From assembly GCA_902789175.1 (NCBI GenBank), contig CADANF010000019.1:1-41941 (forward strand): a DNA stretch of 41,941 bases, written 5' to 3'. The notes beneath the pieces were generated by a model. It worked only from the letters and a program-made list of their open reading frames with translations. It was not told the DNA's origin and did no database searches. Positions within the stretch are counted from its first letter, which is position 1, and each line of letters opens with the position of its first letter. Positions 23,495 through 32,170 of the stretch are shown piece after piece. The DNA comes from an uncultured Lachnospiraceae bacterium (GTDB lineage Bacteria; Bacillota; Clostridia; Lachnospirales; Lachnospiraceae). The translations under genes and the position numbers were made by a program.

Positions 23495-23585
23495 ATATCT
23501 TCACAGTGAATGCGTATCTTGAAGGTGTTAGAAGAAACTGTTACAATGTGAATTTGGATTGATCATTTACATTGTGGAGGTTTAT

Positions 23586-24767
23586 ATGTTATCGCATTTA
23601 TCAAATTATTCGCTTCCAATCTTTACAGCGGTGGCGTTATTTCCCGTTATCGTAGGAGTTTTTACTATCCCTTTTCTTATATGGAATTATAGAAAATATA
23701 ATGGCTTATCAATTATGAGAGTGACTGTGATATTCTCATTTATTTTTTATATGATGTGTGCATTTTTCCTTACACTTCTTCCGTTACCTGCAATTGAAGA
23801 AGTATTAAAGAGAGATCCGGTTCCATTTAATCATCATTTATTTAATAATATTATCACGGCTTTGAAAGATGCGGGTTTTTTATCCTCTGATTCAGCAACC
23901 TGGTTTAATGCTTCAAAATGGAAAAAACTTCTTACATCTGCAATGCTTTTTCAGATCATTGCTAATATAATCATGCAGATGCCTTTGGGCTTTTATCTTA
24001 GATATTATTTCAGAGTATCATGGAAGAAGGCTTTAGGGATTGGATTTCTTGTAAGCATGTTCTTTGAGATGACCCAGCTTTCAGGCGTATGGGGTATATA
24101 TCCCTATGCATTCAGATGTCCTGATGTGGATGATTTAATGAATAATACATTAGGTTGTATGATAGGCTTTTGGATGGCACCATTACTTATACATTTTTTG
24201 CCATCAGTTGAGAAAATGGATGAAGTTGCAAAAAAGAGAGGGCAGAAGATGGATTTCTTACGAGCTTTTTCTGCATTTGCTGTAGATTGGGTCGTTTGTG
24301 TTTCCATAAATCTTATAATAAATTATGCATATGCAAACTGGTTTAAGTCATTCCTTTATTTTGAGTTTTTCCAGATAGAGTTTACAAAGCTTATACTTTA
24401 TTATTTATATTTTATAATCCTTCCAAGAGTATGGAAGAAACAGACTATTGGCAATGCACTTGTTAAAGTTAAAATCGTAAGCGACATTGAGGGATTAAAG
24501 AAGGTTCCTAGAAAAGACCTTTTAAGCAGGCTGGCAATGCAGTACTTTATTGAGCCAACAGCTATTTTTTCTTTGATAATACTTATCGTAAGCACGGCAA
24601 ACTCATATACGGATCCTGATTGTACTAATTTTCATAGAACAATTTTTACTGTAGTAAGTCTTATTGTTTTTCCGATAGTATTTATTGTTCTTATCAATAT
24701 AATCGCAAAGAAGGATGGACTTCCTCATAATTCGGTTTCTAAGACACATTTGGAAATAGATAGATAA
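23586..24767 (+). CDS. VanZ-RDD fusion membrane protein
   Basis: A 393-aa membrane protein. The N-terminal half is VanZ-like (membrane helices, MPLGFYLRYYFRVSWKKALGIGFLVSMFFEMTQL and DVDDLMNNTLGCMIGF). The C-terminal half is an RDD domain (FLRAFSAFAVDWVVC with the conserved Arg and Asp, and a later IGNALVKVKIV). VanZ proteins are linked to low-level teicoplanin resistance; RDD proteins are small membrane modules of uncertain role. The start at 23586 has GGAGG 5 bases upstream and is preferred over 23559. Confidence 0.85.
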   Translation: MLSHLSNYSLPIFTAVALFPVIVGVFTIPFLIWNYRKYNGLSIMRVTVIFSFIFYMMCAFFLTLLPLPAIEEVLKRDPVPFNHHLFNNIITALKDAGFLSSDSATWFNASKWKKLLTSAMLFQIIANIIMQMPLGFYLRYYFRVSWKKALGIGFLVSMFFEMTQLSGVWGIYPYAFRCPDVDDLMNNTLGCMIGFWMAPLLIHFLPSVEKMDEVAKKRGQKMDFLRAFSAFAVDWVVCVSINLIINYAYANWFKSFLYFEFFQIEFTKLILYYLYFIILPRVWKKQTIGNALVKVKIVSDIEGLKKVPRKDLLSRLAMQYFIEPTAIFSLIILIVSTANSYTDPDCTNFHRTIFTVVSLIVFPIVFIVLINIIAKKDGLPHNSVSKTHLEIDR

Positions 24768-24793
24768 ATTATGCCCCTATTTTGGGGCATAAT
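24768..24793. terminator. Hairpin after the VanZ-RDD gene
   Basis: ATTATGCCCC, loop TATTTT, GGGGCATAAT, a perfect 10-bp stem directly after the stop. The downstream sequence is AT-rich but lacks a clean T-run, so terminator strength is uncertain. Confidence 0.55.
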
Positions 24794-24837
24794 TCATAAA
24801 AAATTCTAATATTATATCTTTATTGAAATAGGAAAAA

Positions 24838-24846
24838 TGTTATAAT
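24838..24846 (+). promoter_or_regulatory. Extended -10 promoter of the histidine kinase gene
   Basis: TGTTATAAT, a consensus extended -10 (TATAAT 24841-24846), without a strong -35. Confidence 0.5.
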
Positions 24847-24919
24847 GAAAATGGTGCATAATGAAAGTGCACATAAAGTTTTTTATTTATCCAGATTACT
24901 CAGATTACAGGTGGCTTAA

Positions 24920-26464
24920 ATGGACTTTTCAATGAGGGATTTACAAGCATTAGACATAGTAAACAGATTACAGGGATTTCAGATGAATCTCCTTTTTATG
25001 TTAAAAGGTGTAGCTATTGTTACAACGATATTTACACTTTTATCAAGGTCTCTTTCTCAAAAAAGAAGAAGACTTCTTGTTGCTATGGGTCTTAGTTCAT
25101 TCCTTTATATCATATTTGAAATCTACTCTTATAGATTTCGTGGAGATGCCTCCCGTCTTGGCTTTTACGTTGTAAGAATCAGTAATTTTATGGTTTTTTT
25201 AATGCCATATATCATAGTTTTTATTTTCACCAATTATCTTTCGGATATGCTGCTTAATGAAGGCGGATTAAAGAAAGTCCCTAGGATCAAGGATATAATC
25301 TTATTATTTACGATTTTAGGAGCTTCTCTCGTAGTGCTTTCACAGTTTACCGATTTATATTATACAGTTGATTTTGAGAATCTTTATTCTCGTACCGATG
25401 CTACTTTTTGGATAAGTTATATATGTCCTGCGGTAATCTTTCCTGCGCATTTTTATACCATTATAAAGTATGGAAAGAATCTTAAAAAATGTGTCCGGAT
25501 ATCACTTCTCACATTTGTTGTATTACCGCTTTTTGCAACGGCTGCTCAGTTCTTTTTATATGGACTTTCACTTACCAGTCTTTCACTTATCCTACCAATG
25601 ATATATATGTTTATCATTGAACTTATGGATATGGATAGGACTGTGAGTGAGATAAAAGAACAAAAAATTGAAGAATTAAATGAAAGACAGTCTGATTATC
25701 AGAAACTGCTTGAGCATAAAGCAAGAGAGCTTGAGAGGGTAAAGGGGGCGGTTAATGAAGCTAATTTCAGAAAAGCAAGCTTTATTACCAATATGTCAAA
25801 TGATATAAAGACACCTCTTAATAATATCATTGAATATACCGATATTGCATTAAAGAATGAAAATGAATTAGAACTGCTGGATGATTATCTTCACAAGATA
25901 AAAAAAGCCAGTATGGATCTTAGCACTTTTATGGATGATATCCTTGATGTAACCTTAGTTGAAAGTGATAATTTTAAGCTTAGTGAAGAGGCATTTTCAA
26001 TTAAAGAAGCAGAAGAGGGAATAATGGATATTTTCTTATCAGATGCTATAAGAAAGAATGTGAGTTTTGAGATTGAAAATGTTAATCTTTCAAGAGATGA
26101 AGTGGTTCATTGTAAAAGTGCTCTTGCTATGATTACAGTTAATCTTATTTCAAATGCCATTAAATTTACTAATTCGGGAGGACATGTAATATTTACTATT
26201 GAAGAAACAAGTGATGATTACAAGCTGATAGTAGAGGATAATGGCATAGGCATATCAAAGGAGTTCTTAGAAACAATCTACGAACCATTTGAAAGAGAAA
26301 AGAATGCGGTAGGACGAAGACTGCCAGGGACAGGCCTTGGAATGACTATCGTAAAGAAACTGGTGGATAAGATGGGGGGTAAAATTGATATTAAGAGTAA
26401 AAAGAGAGTAGGTACTACAGTTACTGTATCAATCCCGCTGGTTTATAGCAGTCACCCGAATTAA
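24920..26464 (+). CDS. Membrane histidine kinase-like protein lacking the phospho-acceptor His
   Basis: A 514-aa protein with about seven membrane helices (residues 20-235), a coiled-coil linker (about 238-285), a dimerisation segment and a HATPase domain. The H-box reads ITNMSNDIKTPLNN: where kinases have S-H-E/D, this has Ser-Asn-Asp, with Asn294 encoded by AAT at 25799-25801. The N-box (NLISNAIKFTNSGG), G1 (DNGIGIS), F-box (YEPFERE) and G2 (GTGLGMTIV) are all intact, so ATP should bind. It may be a pseudokinase or partner of another kinase. No response regulator is adjacent. A PCR or sequencing error is the dull alternative. Confidence 0.85.
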   Translation: MDFSMRDLQALDIVNRLQGFQMNLLFMLKGVAIVTTIFTLLSRSLSQKRRRLLVAMGLSSFLYIIFEIYSYRFRGDASRLGFYVVRISNFMVFLMPYIIVFIFTNYLSDMLLNEGGLKKVPRIKDIILLFTILGASLVVLSQFTDLYYTVDFENLYSRTDATFWISYICPAVIFPAHFYTIIKYGKNLKKCVRISLLTFVVLPLFATAAQFFLYGLSLTSLSLILPMIYMFIIELMDMDRTVSEIKEQKIEELNERQSDYQKLLEHKARELERVKGAVNEANFRKASFITNMSNDIKTPLNNIIEYTDIALKNENELELLDDYLHKIKKASMDLSTFMDDILDVTLVESDNFKLSEEAFSIKEAEEGIMDIFLSDAIRKNVSFEIENVNLSRDEVVHCKSALAMITVNLISNAIKFTNSGGHVIFTIEETSDDYKLIVEDNGIGISKEFLETIYEPFEREKNAVGRRLPGTGLGMTIVKKLVDKMGGKIDIKSKKRVGTTVTVSIPLVYSSHPN

Positions 26465-26484
26465 TAAATTCACTAAGAAACATA

Positions 26485-26527
26485 AAACCTCAATACCTTA
26501 AGATTATAAGGTGTTGAGGTTTTTTTA
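26485..26527 (+). terminator. Intrinsic terminator after the kinase gene
   Basis: AACCTCAA-t-ACCTTA stem with TAAGGT-g-TTGAGGTT and a following T-run; about 14 bp with one mismatch. Confidence 0.85.
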
Positions 26528-26588
26528 TGTGATGGCAGGGAGTAAAAGTTCTAACGTTATTTTTTAATCTGATTTTAATTTTTACTTG

Positions 26589-26652
26589 TTGACAAACAAT
26601 ATTATATGAGATATAGTATGTTGTGAAAACAATATTATATGACGTATAATAT
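26589..26652 (+). promoter_or_regulatory. Promoter and repeated operator of the PadR operon
   Basis: TTGACA (26589-26594) and TATAGT (26612-26617) are separated by 17 bases. A 16-bp direct repeat, AAACAATATTATATGA, lies at 26594-26609 (in the spacer) and 26627-26642, exactly 33 bp apart. An 8-5-8 inverted repeat, ATATTATA/TATAATAT (26632-26652), overlaps the second copy. The arrangement suits autorepression by the PadR protein encoded directly downstream. Confidence 0.6.
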
Positions 26653-26664
26653 AGGAGGTAAAAA

Positions 26665-26988
26665 ATGACATACCAACTAACAGCGCCATTACTTGATGCC
26701 TGTGTATTAGGAATAGTTGCAGAGGAAGACTCTTATGGATATACACTGACTCAGAAGATGCAGGAACTTGTAGACATTTCAGAATCAACTCTATATCCGG
26801 TATTAAGGAGACTTCAAAAGGAAAATTATCTTACTACATATGATAAGCCATTTCAGGGAAGAAACAGAAGATACTATAAAGTTACTCCTGATGGATTAAA
26901 GCAACTCGAATATTACAGATCAGAATGGATTAATTACAAAGAAAAGATTGATATTTTACTTAAAGGCGAAGGGAGAATGGAATTATGA
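26665..26988 (+). CDS. PadR-family transcriptional regulator
   Basis: A 107-aa winged-helix protein. The N-terminal motif LDACVLGIVAEEDSYGYTLTQKM and the ISESTLYPVLRRLQKENYL recognition helix are typical of the short (subfamily 2) PadR regulators that sit before HAAS and DUF4097 genes in Firmicutes. AGGAGG precedes the ATG. Its stop overlaps the next start by 4 bases. It probably represses its own operon. Confidence 0.92.
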   Translation: MTYQLTAPLLDACVLGIVAEEDSYGYTLTQKMQELVDISESTLYPVLRRLQKENYLTTYDKPFQGRNRRYYKVTPDGLKQLEYYRSEWINYKEKIDILLKGEGRMEL

Positions 26989-27611
26989 ATAAGACAGAGT
27001 TTATGAATGTATTATCCGATAAACTTCATGGACTACCAAAAGATGATTACGAGGATGCGATAAATTATTATACAGAATTCTTTATGGATGGTGATATCGA
27101 TGATGAAACAGATGTCATTCCTATTGTCGGAGCTCCGGAAAATGTAGCCAGAAAGATCCTTGATGATGCCCTTGTATCACAGATAAAAAGTGAAAAAGCA
27201 GAAAGCTTAAGGAATGCTGCTGATAGTGATAATAGTCAGCGCAAAAATAACATGTCAAGGACAATACTGCTGATCATATTATCGATATTTGCATCACCGA
27301 TTGCATTACCGCTTGCTATCGCAGCTGTCGCAGTAGTTTTTTCATTAGCTGTTGCATGCTTTGCAGTTCTTTTTTCAATAGTTGTAGCAGTTCTGGCTGT
27401 TATAGTTTCAGGTGCTGCTCTTATACCTGGAGTATTCTGGGCCGGTAATTTTGCTCAGGGACTTGTAATACTTGGTATGGCATTAATTGCTATATCAGTT
27501 GGAGTGGTATTATTTAATGGAGCATTAAAATTATGTCGCAGTATATTTAGAGAAATTGGTAATTTCTGTCACAAGAAGTTTAAGAAAAGTGAATTAAGGG
27601 AAGCTGAATAG
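26985..27611 (+). CDS. HAAS-domain (DUF1700) membrane protein
   Basis: A 208-aa protein with an N-terminal helical HAAS domain (residues about 1-60; EFMNVLSDKLHGLPKDDYEDAINYYTEFF, then IGAPENVARKIL) and three to four hydrophobic segments (about 88-185). HAAS/DUF1700 proteins are encoded with PadR regulators and are thought to work in membrane sensing. Start overlaps the padR stop (ATGA), supporting coupling. Confidence 0.85.
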   Translation: MNKTEFMNVLSDKLHGLPKDDYEDAINYYTEFFMDGDIDDETDVIPIVGAPENVARKILDDALVSQIKSEKAESLRNAADSDNSQRKNNMSRTILLIILSIFASPIALPLAIAAVAVVFSLAVACFAVLFSIVVAVLAVIVSGAALIPGVFWAGNFAQGLVILGMALIAISVGVVLFNGALKLCRSIFREIGNFCHKKFKKSELREAE

Positions 27612-27625
27612 AAAGGGGAATCATT

Positions 27626-28474
27626 ATGAAAAAAGGAATTTGGATTGCTTCATTATCATGCTTTTTAGTTGGCGCAGCATGCATTACAATTGGGCTTATA
27701 AAGGGAGGAAGACTTGGATTCAGAGTGGATCTTAAAAATCATAAGATCATTACAGTCGATAGTAAAGATGTAATTAAATATGATCAGCAGGTTAGTGAAT
27801 TTGAAAATATCCAACTTGATCTTTCAGTTATGGATGTAACGATAGAAGAAGGTGATGATTATAGAGTGGCATACATGATCGAGGAAGACCTTAAGCCTGA
27901 GATAGAAGTTAAAGATGGGACTCTTTATGTTAGTGGTAAAAAATCAGATACGTTTGATATAAATTTATCAGTGGGATTTGAAAATATGGGAGATGATCTT
28001 AACACAATGAAGATCACGGTTCCAAAGGGAACAAAGATAAACAAAGGTGAATTCCATACTTCCACAGGAGATATTAATATTACAGGTTTAGATTTAAATG
28101 AACTTAGTATTTACGGTTCTACCAGTGATATCAGTCTTAAAAATGTAAAGATGGAAGAGCTCTTTATTGATGTCTCAACTGGAGCGGTTGAACTTGATAA
28201 TATAAAAGCAGAGGGAATGAGTATTAAAACATCCACTGGAGATGTCAGAATGGATAATCTTGATATTGGTTCAGGAAATGTGCGTACAAGTACAGGTGAA
28301 ATAAATGGCAGCTTTGTAAGAAAATTAGGGGATTATAATCTTGATGTTACCAGCAGTATAGGAGATATCTGTGTAAATGATACTGAAACAGAAAAGCATT
28401 ACAGTTCAAAAGGAAGCAGTGATTTTTCCTTTAAAACATCAACAGGTGATATTACATTAAAATTTGCTGATTAA
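27626..28474 (+). CDS. DUF4097-family beta-strand repeat protein
   Basis: A 282-aa protein with one N-terminal membrane anchor (about 5-25) and an extracytoplasmic repeat domain made of STGD/TSTG-type turns between short strands. This is the DUF4097 (putative adhesin) pattern. It completes the common PadR-HAAS-DUF4097 module; the function of such modules is not established. AAGGGG is upstream of the ATG, and a strong terminator follows. Confidence 0.87.
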   Translation: MKKGIWIASLSCFLVGAACITIGLIKGGRLGFRVDLKNHKIITVDSKDVIKYDQQVSEFENIQLDLSVMDVTIEEGDDYRVAYMIEEDLKPEIEVKDGTLYVSGKKSDTFDINLSVGFENMGDDLNTMKITVPKGTKINKGEFHTSTGDINITGLDLNELSIYGSTSDISLKNVKMEELFIDVSTGAVELDNIKAEGMSIKTSTGDVRMDNLDIGSGNVRTSTGEINGSFVRKLGDYNLDVTSSIGDICVNDTETEKHYSSKGSSDFSFKTSTGDITLKFAD

Positions 28475-28490
28475 TAGGATACATCGAAAG

Positions 28491-28524
28491 AAAGATATGA
28501 TATGTCGTATATCATATCTTTTTT
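28491..28524 (+). terminator. Intrinsic terminator of the PadR operon
   Basis: AAAGATATGATAT, five-base loop, ATATCATATCTTT and T-run. Confidence 0.85.
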
Positions 28525-28623
28525 AAATTTTGTTCACACATTCTGGGCGATTTTAATGTAGAGTAAAATGCAGGGTGAGTGTGCCACAATATAGGGAATA
28601 TTTTTTAAACAACAGGAGGGAAC

Positions 28624-30327
28624 ATGGCCGAGACTTATTATCAGGTTTTATTTATCGTGTCGTTTATTCTTTCGGCAGTGTATGTTTTTATATGGAATAA
28701 ACATTTTGATGTAGATATAACAGCAATTTTTATCATAGTGCCAGTATCTAATCTGGGTTATCTCCTTTATTATCAAGTAATTCCGGATATTAAAATGCTG
28801 GAAATGATGGTGAAAATGGTTTACATCGCAGCGTGTTATCTGACATTTTTTATCACTATGTGCATACTTACTATATGTGACATCAAGATAAAAAATAAAA
28901 TAAGAAATATCTGTTATGTAATAAGTTCAATATTATACATTTCCGTGTTAAGTGTTGGACATTCAGATGTTTTTTATAAGAGCATGACTGTTGTTGAACG
29001 TAATAGCCATTTTTCTATCTATAAAGAATACGGTTATATGCACAGTGTTTTATATTTTGTGCTGGTAATATATATCATCATTGGTATAGCTGCATTACTT
29101 GCCGGGGTAAAGAAGAGTCAGGTATCGAATAAGATCATAATCCTTCTCTTTATTCCTGAAGTGGCTTCCATTGCCGGATATTTTGTTAATAGATATGTGG
29201 CGGATGATGTGGAGATAATGCCGCTTATTTCAGTGCTTTCTCAGATAATGCTGCTTATCATTGTTTATAAGATGAGTATGCTGAGTATCGGTGATACTGC
29301 GGTAGAAGCTATGATCAATAATGGTGACACCGGCCTCATTTCTGTTGATAGAAATAAGAATTATCTTAATAGTAATGAAACTGCGAGATCCTTATTTCCA
29401 GTACTTAAAAAAGTAAAAGTAGATACTCCGATTTCAAAGATCGATAATTTAGGAGATATGATCGATGGATGGATAGAGAATCTTCTGACAGAAAAAAAAG
29501 ATAAAAATGTAGTTAAATTTGAAAATGATCCTTCAACCGATGCAGATGATGAATACTATATAGCCAGTGTAAAACCAATTACCAATGGTATAAAAACTCT
29601 GGGTTATCAGATTTATATATCTGATGATACTGAAGGTCAGAAATATCTTCAACTGGTCAAGAATTATAATAAACAGCTTGAGGATGAAGTAATAGAAAAG
29701 ACAAAGCATATCGTAGACATGCATGATAAGCTTATTCTGGGAATGGCTACTATGGTTGAAGGCAGAGATAATTCAACAGGAGGTCATATCAGAAGGACCA
29801 GCAGTGTGGTGAAACTTCTGGTTCAGGAGATGGATGATCTTCCAAGAGATTTTAAGAATAAGTTGATCAAAGCAGCACCAATGCATGATATTGGGAAAAT
29901 AACAATAGATGATGCGATCTTACGAAAACCAGGCAGGATCACTGATGAAGAATTTGAGAAGATGAAAGCTCATACCAGTGAAGGGGCCCGTATAATTCAT
30001 GAGATCCTTAAAGATACAGATGATGTCGAATTTAAAGTCATAGCTGAAAATGTGGCTCATTTTCATCATGAAAAATGGGATGGATCAGGATATCCAAAGG
30101 GACTTAAGGAAGACAGTATTCCTCTGGAAGCCCGTATTATGGCAATAGCGGATGTTTATGATGCATTGGTAAGTAAGAGAGCATATAAAGAGAGTTATTC
30201 TTATGAAAAGGTTAATGAAATAATCCTTGAGGGAATGGGAAAACAATTTGATCCAGAATTAAAGGCCGTATATATAAAGGCCAGAAAAGGAATTGAAGAT
30301 TACTATAAAGGATTAGAAAGGTCATAA
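28624..30327 (+). CDS. Membrane HD-GYP cyclic-di-GMP phosphodiesterase
   Basis: A 567-aa protein. Residues 1-225 form seven or so helices of the 7TM sensor type. A PAS-like segment (about 235-345) and a coiled coil follow. The HD-GYP domain has GGHIRR, HD at 421-422 (MHDIGK), HTSEG, HHEKWDGSGYP with GYP at 489-491, and DVYDAL. All motifs are complete, so it should hydrolyse cyclic-di-GMP. AGGAGG is 5-6 bases before the ATG. A TetR gene begins 2 bases after its stop, so the two are co-transcribed. Confidence 0.92.
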   Translation: MAETYYQVLFIVSFILSAVYVFIWNKHFDVDITAIFIIVPVSNLGYLLYYQVIPDIKMLEMMVKMVYIAACYLTFFITMCILTICDIKIKNKIRNICYVISSILYISVLSVGHSDVFYKSMTVVERNSHFSIYKEYGYMHSVLYFVLVIYIIIGIAALLAGVKKSQVSNKIIILLFIPEVASIAGYFVNRYVADDVEIMPLISVLSQIMLLIIVYKMSMLSIGDTAVEAMINNGDTGLISVDRNKNYLNSNETARSLFPVLKKVKVDTPISKIDNLGDMIDGWIENLLTEKKDKNVVKFENDPSTDADDEYYIASVKPITNGIKTLGYQIYISDDTEGQKYLQLVKNYNKQLEDEVIEKTKHIVDMHDKLILGMATMVEGRDNSTGGHIRRTSSVVKLLVQEMDDLPRDFKNKLIKAAPMHDIGKITIDDAILRKPGRITDEEFEKMKAHTSEGARIIHEILKDTDDVEFKVIAENVAHFHHEKWDGSGYPKGLKEDSIPLEARIMAIADVYDALVSKRAYKESYSYEKVNEIILEGMGKQFDPELKAVYIKARKGIEDYYKGLERS

Positions 30328-30329
30328 AA

Positions 30330-30923
30330 ATGGCAAGTGATACAAAAAAACGAATTCTTGATGCAGCGTTAAAAGTGTTTGCCGAAAAAGGGTATGAAGC
30401 AACAAATGTTAGGGAAATAGCTGAAGAGTTAGGATACACAAAGTCAGCATTATATAAGCATTATAAAAGTAAAGAAGAAATCTGGGATGCATTGATCGAT
30501 AAACTGGATATACATTATGAGAAACATTTTGGGTCATTGGATAATCTTCCTCCAATCCCTGCATCAGGGGAGGAGCTGGTCCAGCTTGTAAATAAGATGA
30601 CTTCATTTACAATTAATGATGAACATATAAGGATGATAAGAAAAACTGTTATGATGGAACAGTTCAGAGGAGAAAAAGTAAGGGATCTGGCGACGAAGCA
30701 TTTTCTTAGTGGTACGAGAATACTGTTTATGAATATATTTGATCAGATGTTAGAACAGGGAACCCTTAAAAAATACGATACTGCTATTCTTGCGTTTGAA
30801 CTGACAGCCCCCATAACTCAGCTGGTTCATCTTTGTGACCGTGATCCGGAGAAAATTCCACAGGTTATGAGGATGATCGAGGTATATACAAGACATTTTG
30901 TAAAAGTTTATTGTATTGATTAA
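30330..30923 (+). CDS. TetR/AcrR-family transcriptional regulator
   Basis: A 197-aa protein with an N-terminal TetR DNA-binding domain (KRILDAALKVFAEKGYEATNVREIAEELGYTKSALYKHYKSKEEI) and an all-helical ligand/dimer domain. It follows the HD-GYP gene after 2 bases. The ligand is unknown. Its 3' end is next to a dyad (30939-30953) before a COG0523 gene, but that dyad resembles the one at 21295-21315 and so need not be a TetR site. Confidence 0.9.
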   Translation: MASDTKKRILDAALKVFAEKGYEATNVREIAEELGYTKSALYKHYKSKEEIWDALIDKLDIHYEKHFGSLDNLPPIPASGEELVQLVNKMTSFTINDEHIRMIRKTVMMEQFRGEKVRDLATKHFLSGTRILFMNIFDQMLEQGTLKKYDTAILAFELTAPITQLVHLCDRDPEKIPQVMRMIEVYTRHFVKVYCID

Positions 30924-30928
30924 AAAAA

Positions 30929-30953
30929 TATACTAAAATGCAACTGTGTTGCA
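30929..30953 (+). promoter_or_regulatory. Promoter -10 and 7-1-7 dyad before the COG0523 gene
   Basis: TATACT (30929-30934) is followed by TGCAACT-G-TGTTGCA (30939-30953), a 7-1-7 dyad with one mismatched pair. It matches TGCGACA-G-TGTCGCA at the other GTPase gene in most positions and in placement right after the -10 box. The -35 is weak, consistent with tight control or with a mis-assigned promoter. Confidence 0.55.
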
Positions 30954-30956
30954 AAT

Positions 30957-30993
30957 AGGAGGTAACACCCTGGTGATACCTCCTTGTTTTTTT
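30957..30993 (+). terminator. Strong hairpin with T-run between dyad and COG0523 gene
   Basis: AGGAGGTA (30957-30964) pairs with TACCTCCT (30977-30984), extended after an A-A mismatch by CAC/GTG inside, and followed by TG and seven T. It probably ends the HD-GYP-TetR transcript. Because it lies downstream of the candidate promoter, it could also attenuate the GTPase message. Confidence 0.75.
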
Positions 30994-31008
30994 ATGAAGG
31001 AGATGCTT

Positions 31009-32133
31009 ATGTCAAAAAGAGAAGTACCAGTAGTTATTATTACAGGTTATTTAGGATCAGGAAAAACTACACTTATGCAGAATATCCTGAAGCAGGAAAA
31101 AAGAAAGATTGCACTGATCGTAAATGATATGGGAAGTGTCAATATTGATGCCTCAATCCTTAATAAAACAGGAAATCAGGTATTGCAGGTAGAAATGGTT
31201 GAAATGCAGAATGGCTGCATTTGCTGTACTTTAAGAGATAAGTTTATCGATGAAATAGAGAGACTTTCACAGGATAGGTCTATCGAGGCGATATTTGTTG
31301 AAGCATCAGGTATCAGTGAACCTTCTTCAATAGCAGGTGCATTTGAAAATTACTGTGAAATGACAGAAGATACAAGGGTTTATCTTAAGGCAGTGGTATC
31401 AGTTGCGGATGTGGACAGGATATATCGTGAATTTTTGCATGATCTTTCAAATGAAGATGACACAGAAGATGGAGATATCATAAATCTTATAATGGATCAG
31501 ATTGAATTCTGTAATCTTATGATCTTAAATAAGATCGATCTTCTTAGTGAGGAGCAGTTAGAGGAAGTAAAGAGCGGACTTAGAAATATCCAACAGGAAG
31601 CAAGAATGATAAGCTGTACTAACGGAAATGTAGAGTTAGATGATCTCCTTTCTGGGGAGGATTTTTGTTTTGAAGAGGTTGAGGCCTTTTCTTCAGTTCA
31701 GAAAGCATTAAATAACTGCGATAATGATGATGAAAAAGCCTGTGTTGATGAATATGGCATTTCCTCTTTCGTGTATGAAGATAGAAGACCTTTCAATAGA
31801 GATGCATTTAATTCATTTTTGGATAAATATCCAGAGGTACTTATCAGGACTAAAGGATATATATGGTTTGCAGATGACTGGAATCATATACAGTTATTTG
31901 AACAGGCTGGAAGAAATGCTTCTGTTACCGAGCTTTCAGAGTGGGTATCTGCCTGGAAGGAAGATGAATTAAATAAACTAGTAGAAGAATATCCTGATAT
32001 TAAAGATGACTGGGATGATACTTTTGGAGACAGATGTAACCAGCTGGTATTCATTGGAAAAGGATATGAAAAGTCAGATATTGTAAATCTTTTAGAAGAT
32101 TGTATTGAGGAAGAGTATATAAAAGAAGTATAA
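31009..32133 (+). CDS. COG0523/CobW-family metal-chaperone GTPase
   Basis: A 374-aa G3E GTPase with P-loop GYLGSGKTT, the metal-binding CxCC motif (CICC at residues 70-73), EASGISEP, NKIDL, and a CobW C-terminal domain (from about residue 250, ending in a WNHIQLF/NQLVFIGKGY block). Members deliver or spare zinc, cobalt or other metals to client proteins. There are several acidic stretches but no His-rich region. The start at 31009 has AAGGAG 6 bases upstream; a GTG at 30946 would read through the terminator hairpin and is rejected. Confidence 0.88.
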   Translation: MSKREVPVVIITGYLGSGKTTLMQNILKQEKRKIALIVNDMGSVNIDASILNKTGNQVLQVEMVEMQNGCICCTLRDKFIDEIERLSQDRSIEAIFVEASGISEPSSIAGAFENYCEMTEDTRVYLKAVVSVADVDRIYREFLHDLSNEDDTEDGDIINLIMDQIEFCNLMILNKIDLLSEEQLEEVKSGLRNIQQEARMISCTNGNVELDDLLSGEDFCFEEVEAFSSVQKALNNCDNDDEKACVDEYGISSFVYEDRRPFNRDAFNSFLDKYPEVLIRTKGYIWFADDWNHIQLFEQAGRNASVTELSEWVSAWKEDELNKLVEEYPDIKDDWDDTFGDRCNQLVFIGKGYEKSDIVNLLEDCIEEEYIKEV

Positions 32134-32170
32134 TCAATCTTAGGTTAAAGTTTTTTAAGGGGATTGATCA

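Noticed and set aside
28525-28556. Possible flagellar-type (SigD) promoter before the HD-GYP gene
   Set aside because: A TAAA and a GGCGATTT box exist, but the spacing is 18 instead of about 15 and the -10 match is partial.
30946-31008. GTG start extending the COG0523 GTPase
   Set aside because: It would lie inside the operator dyad and translate through the terminator hairpin; 31009 has a proper ribosome site and begins the conserved G-domain.
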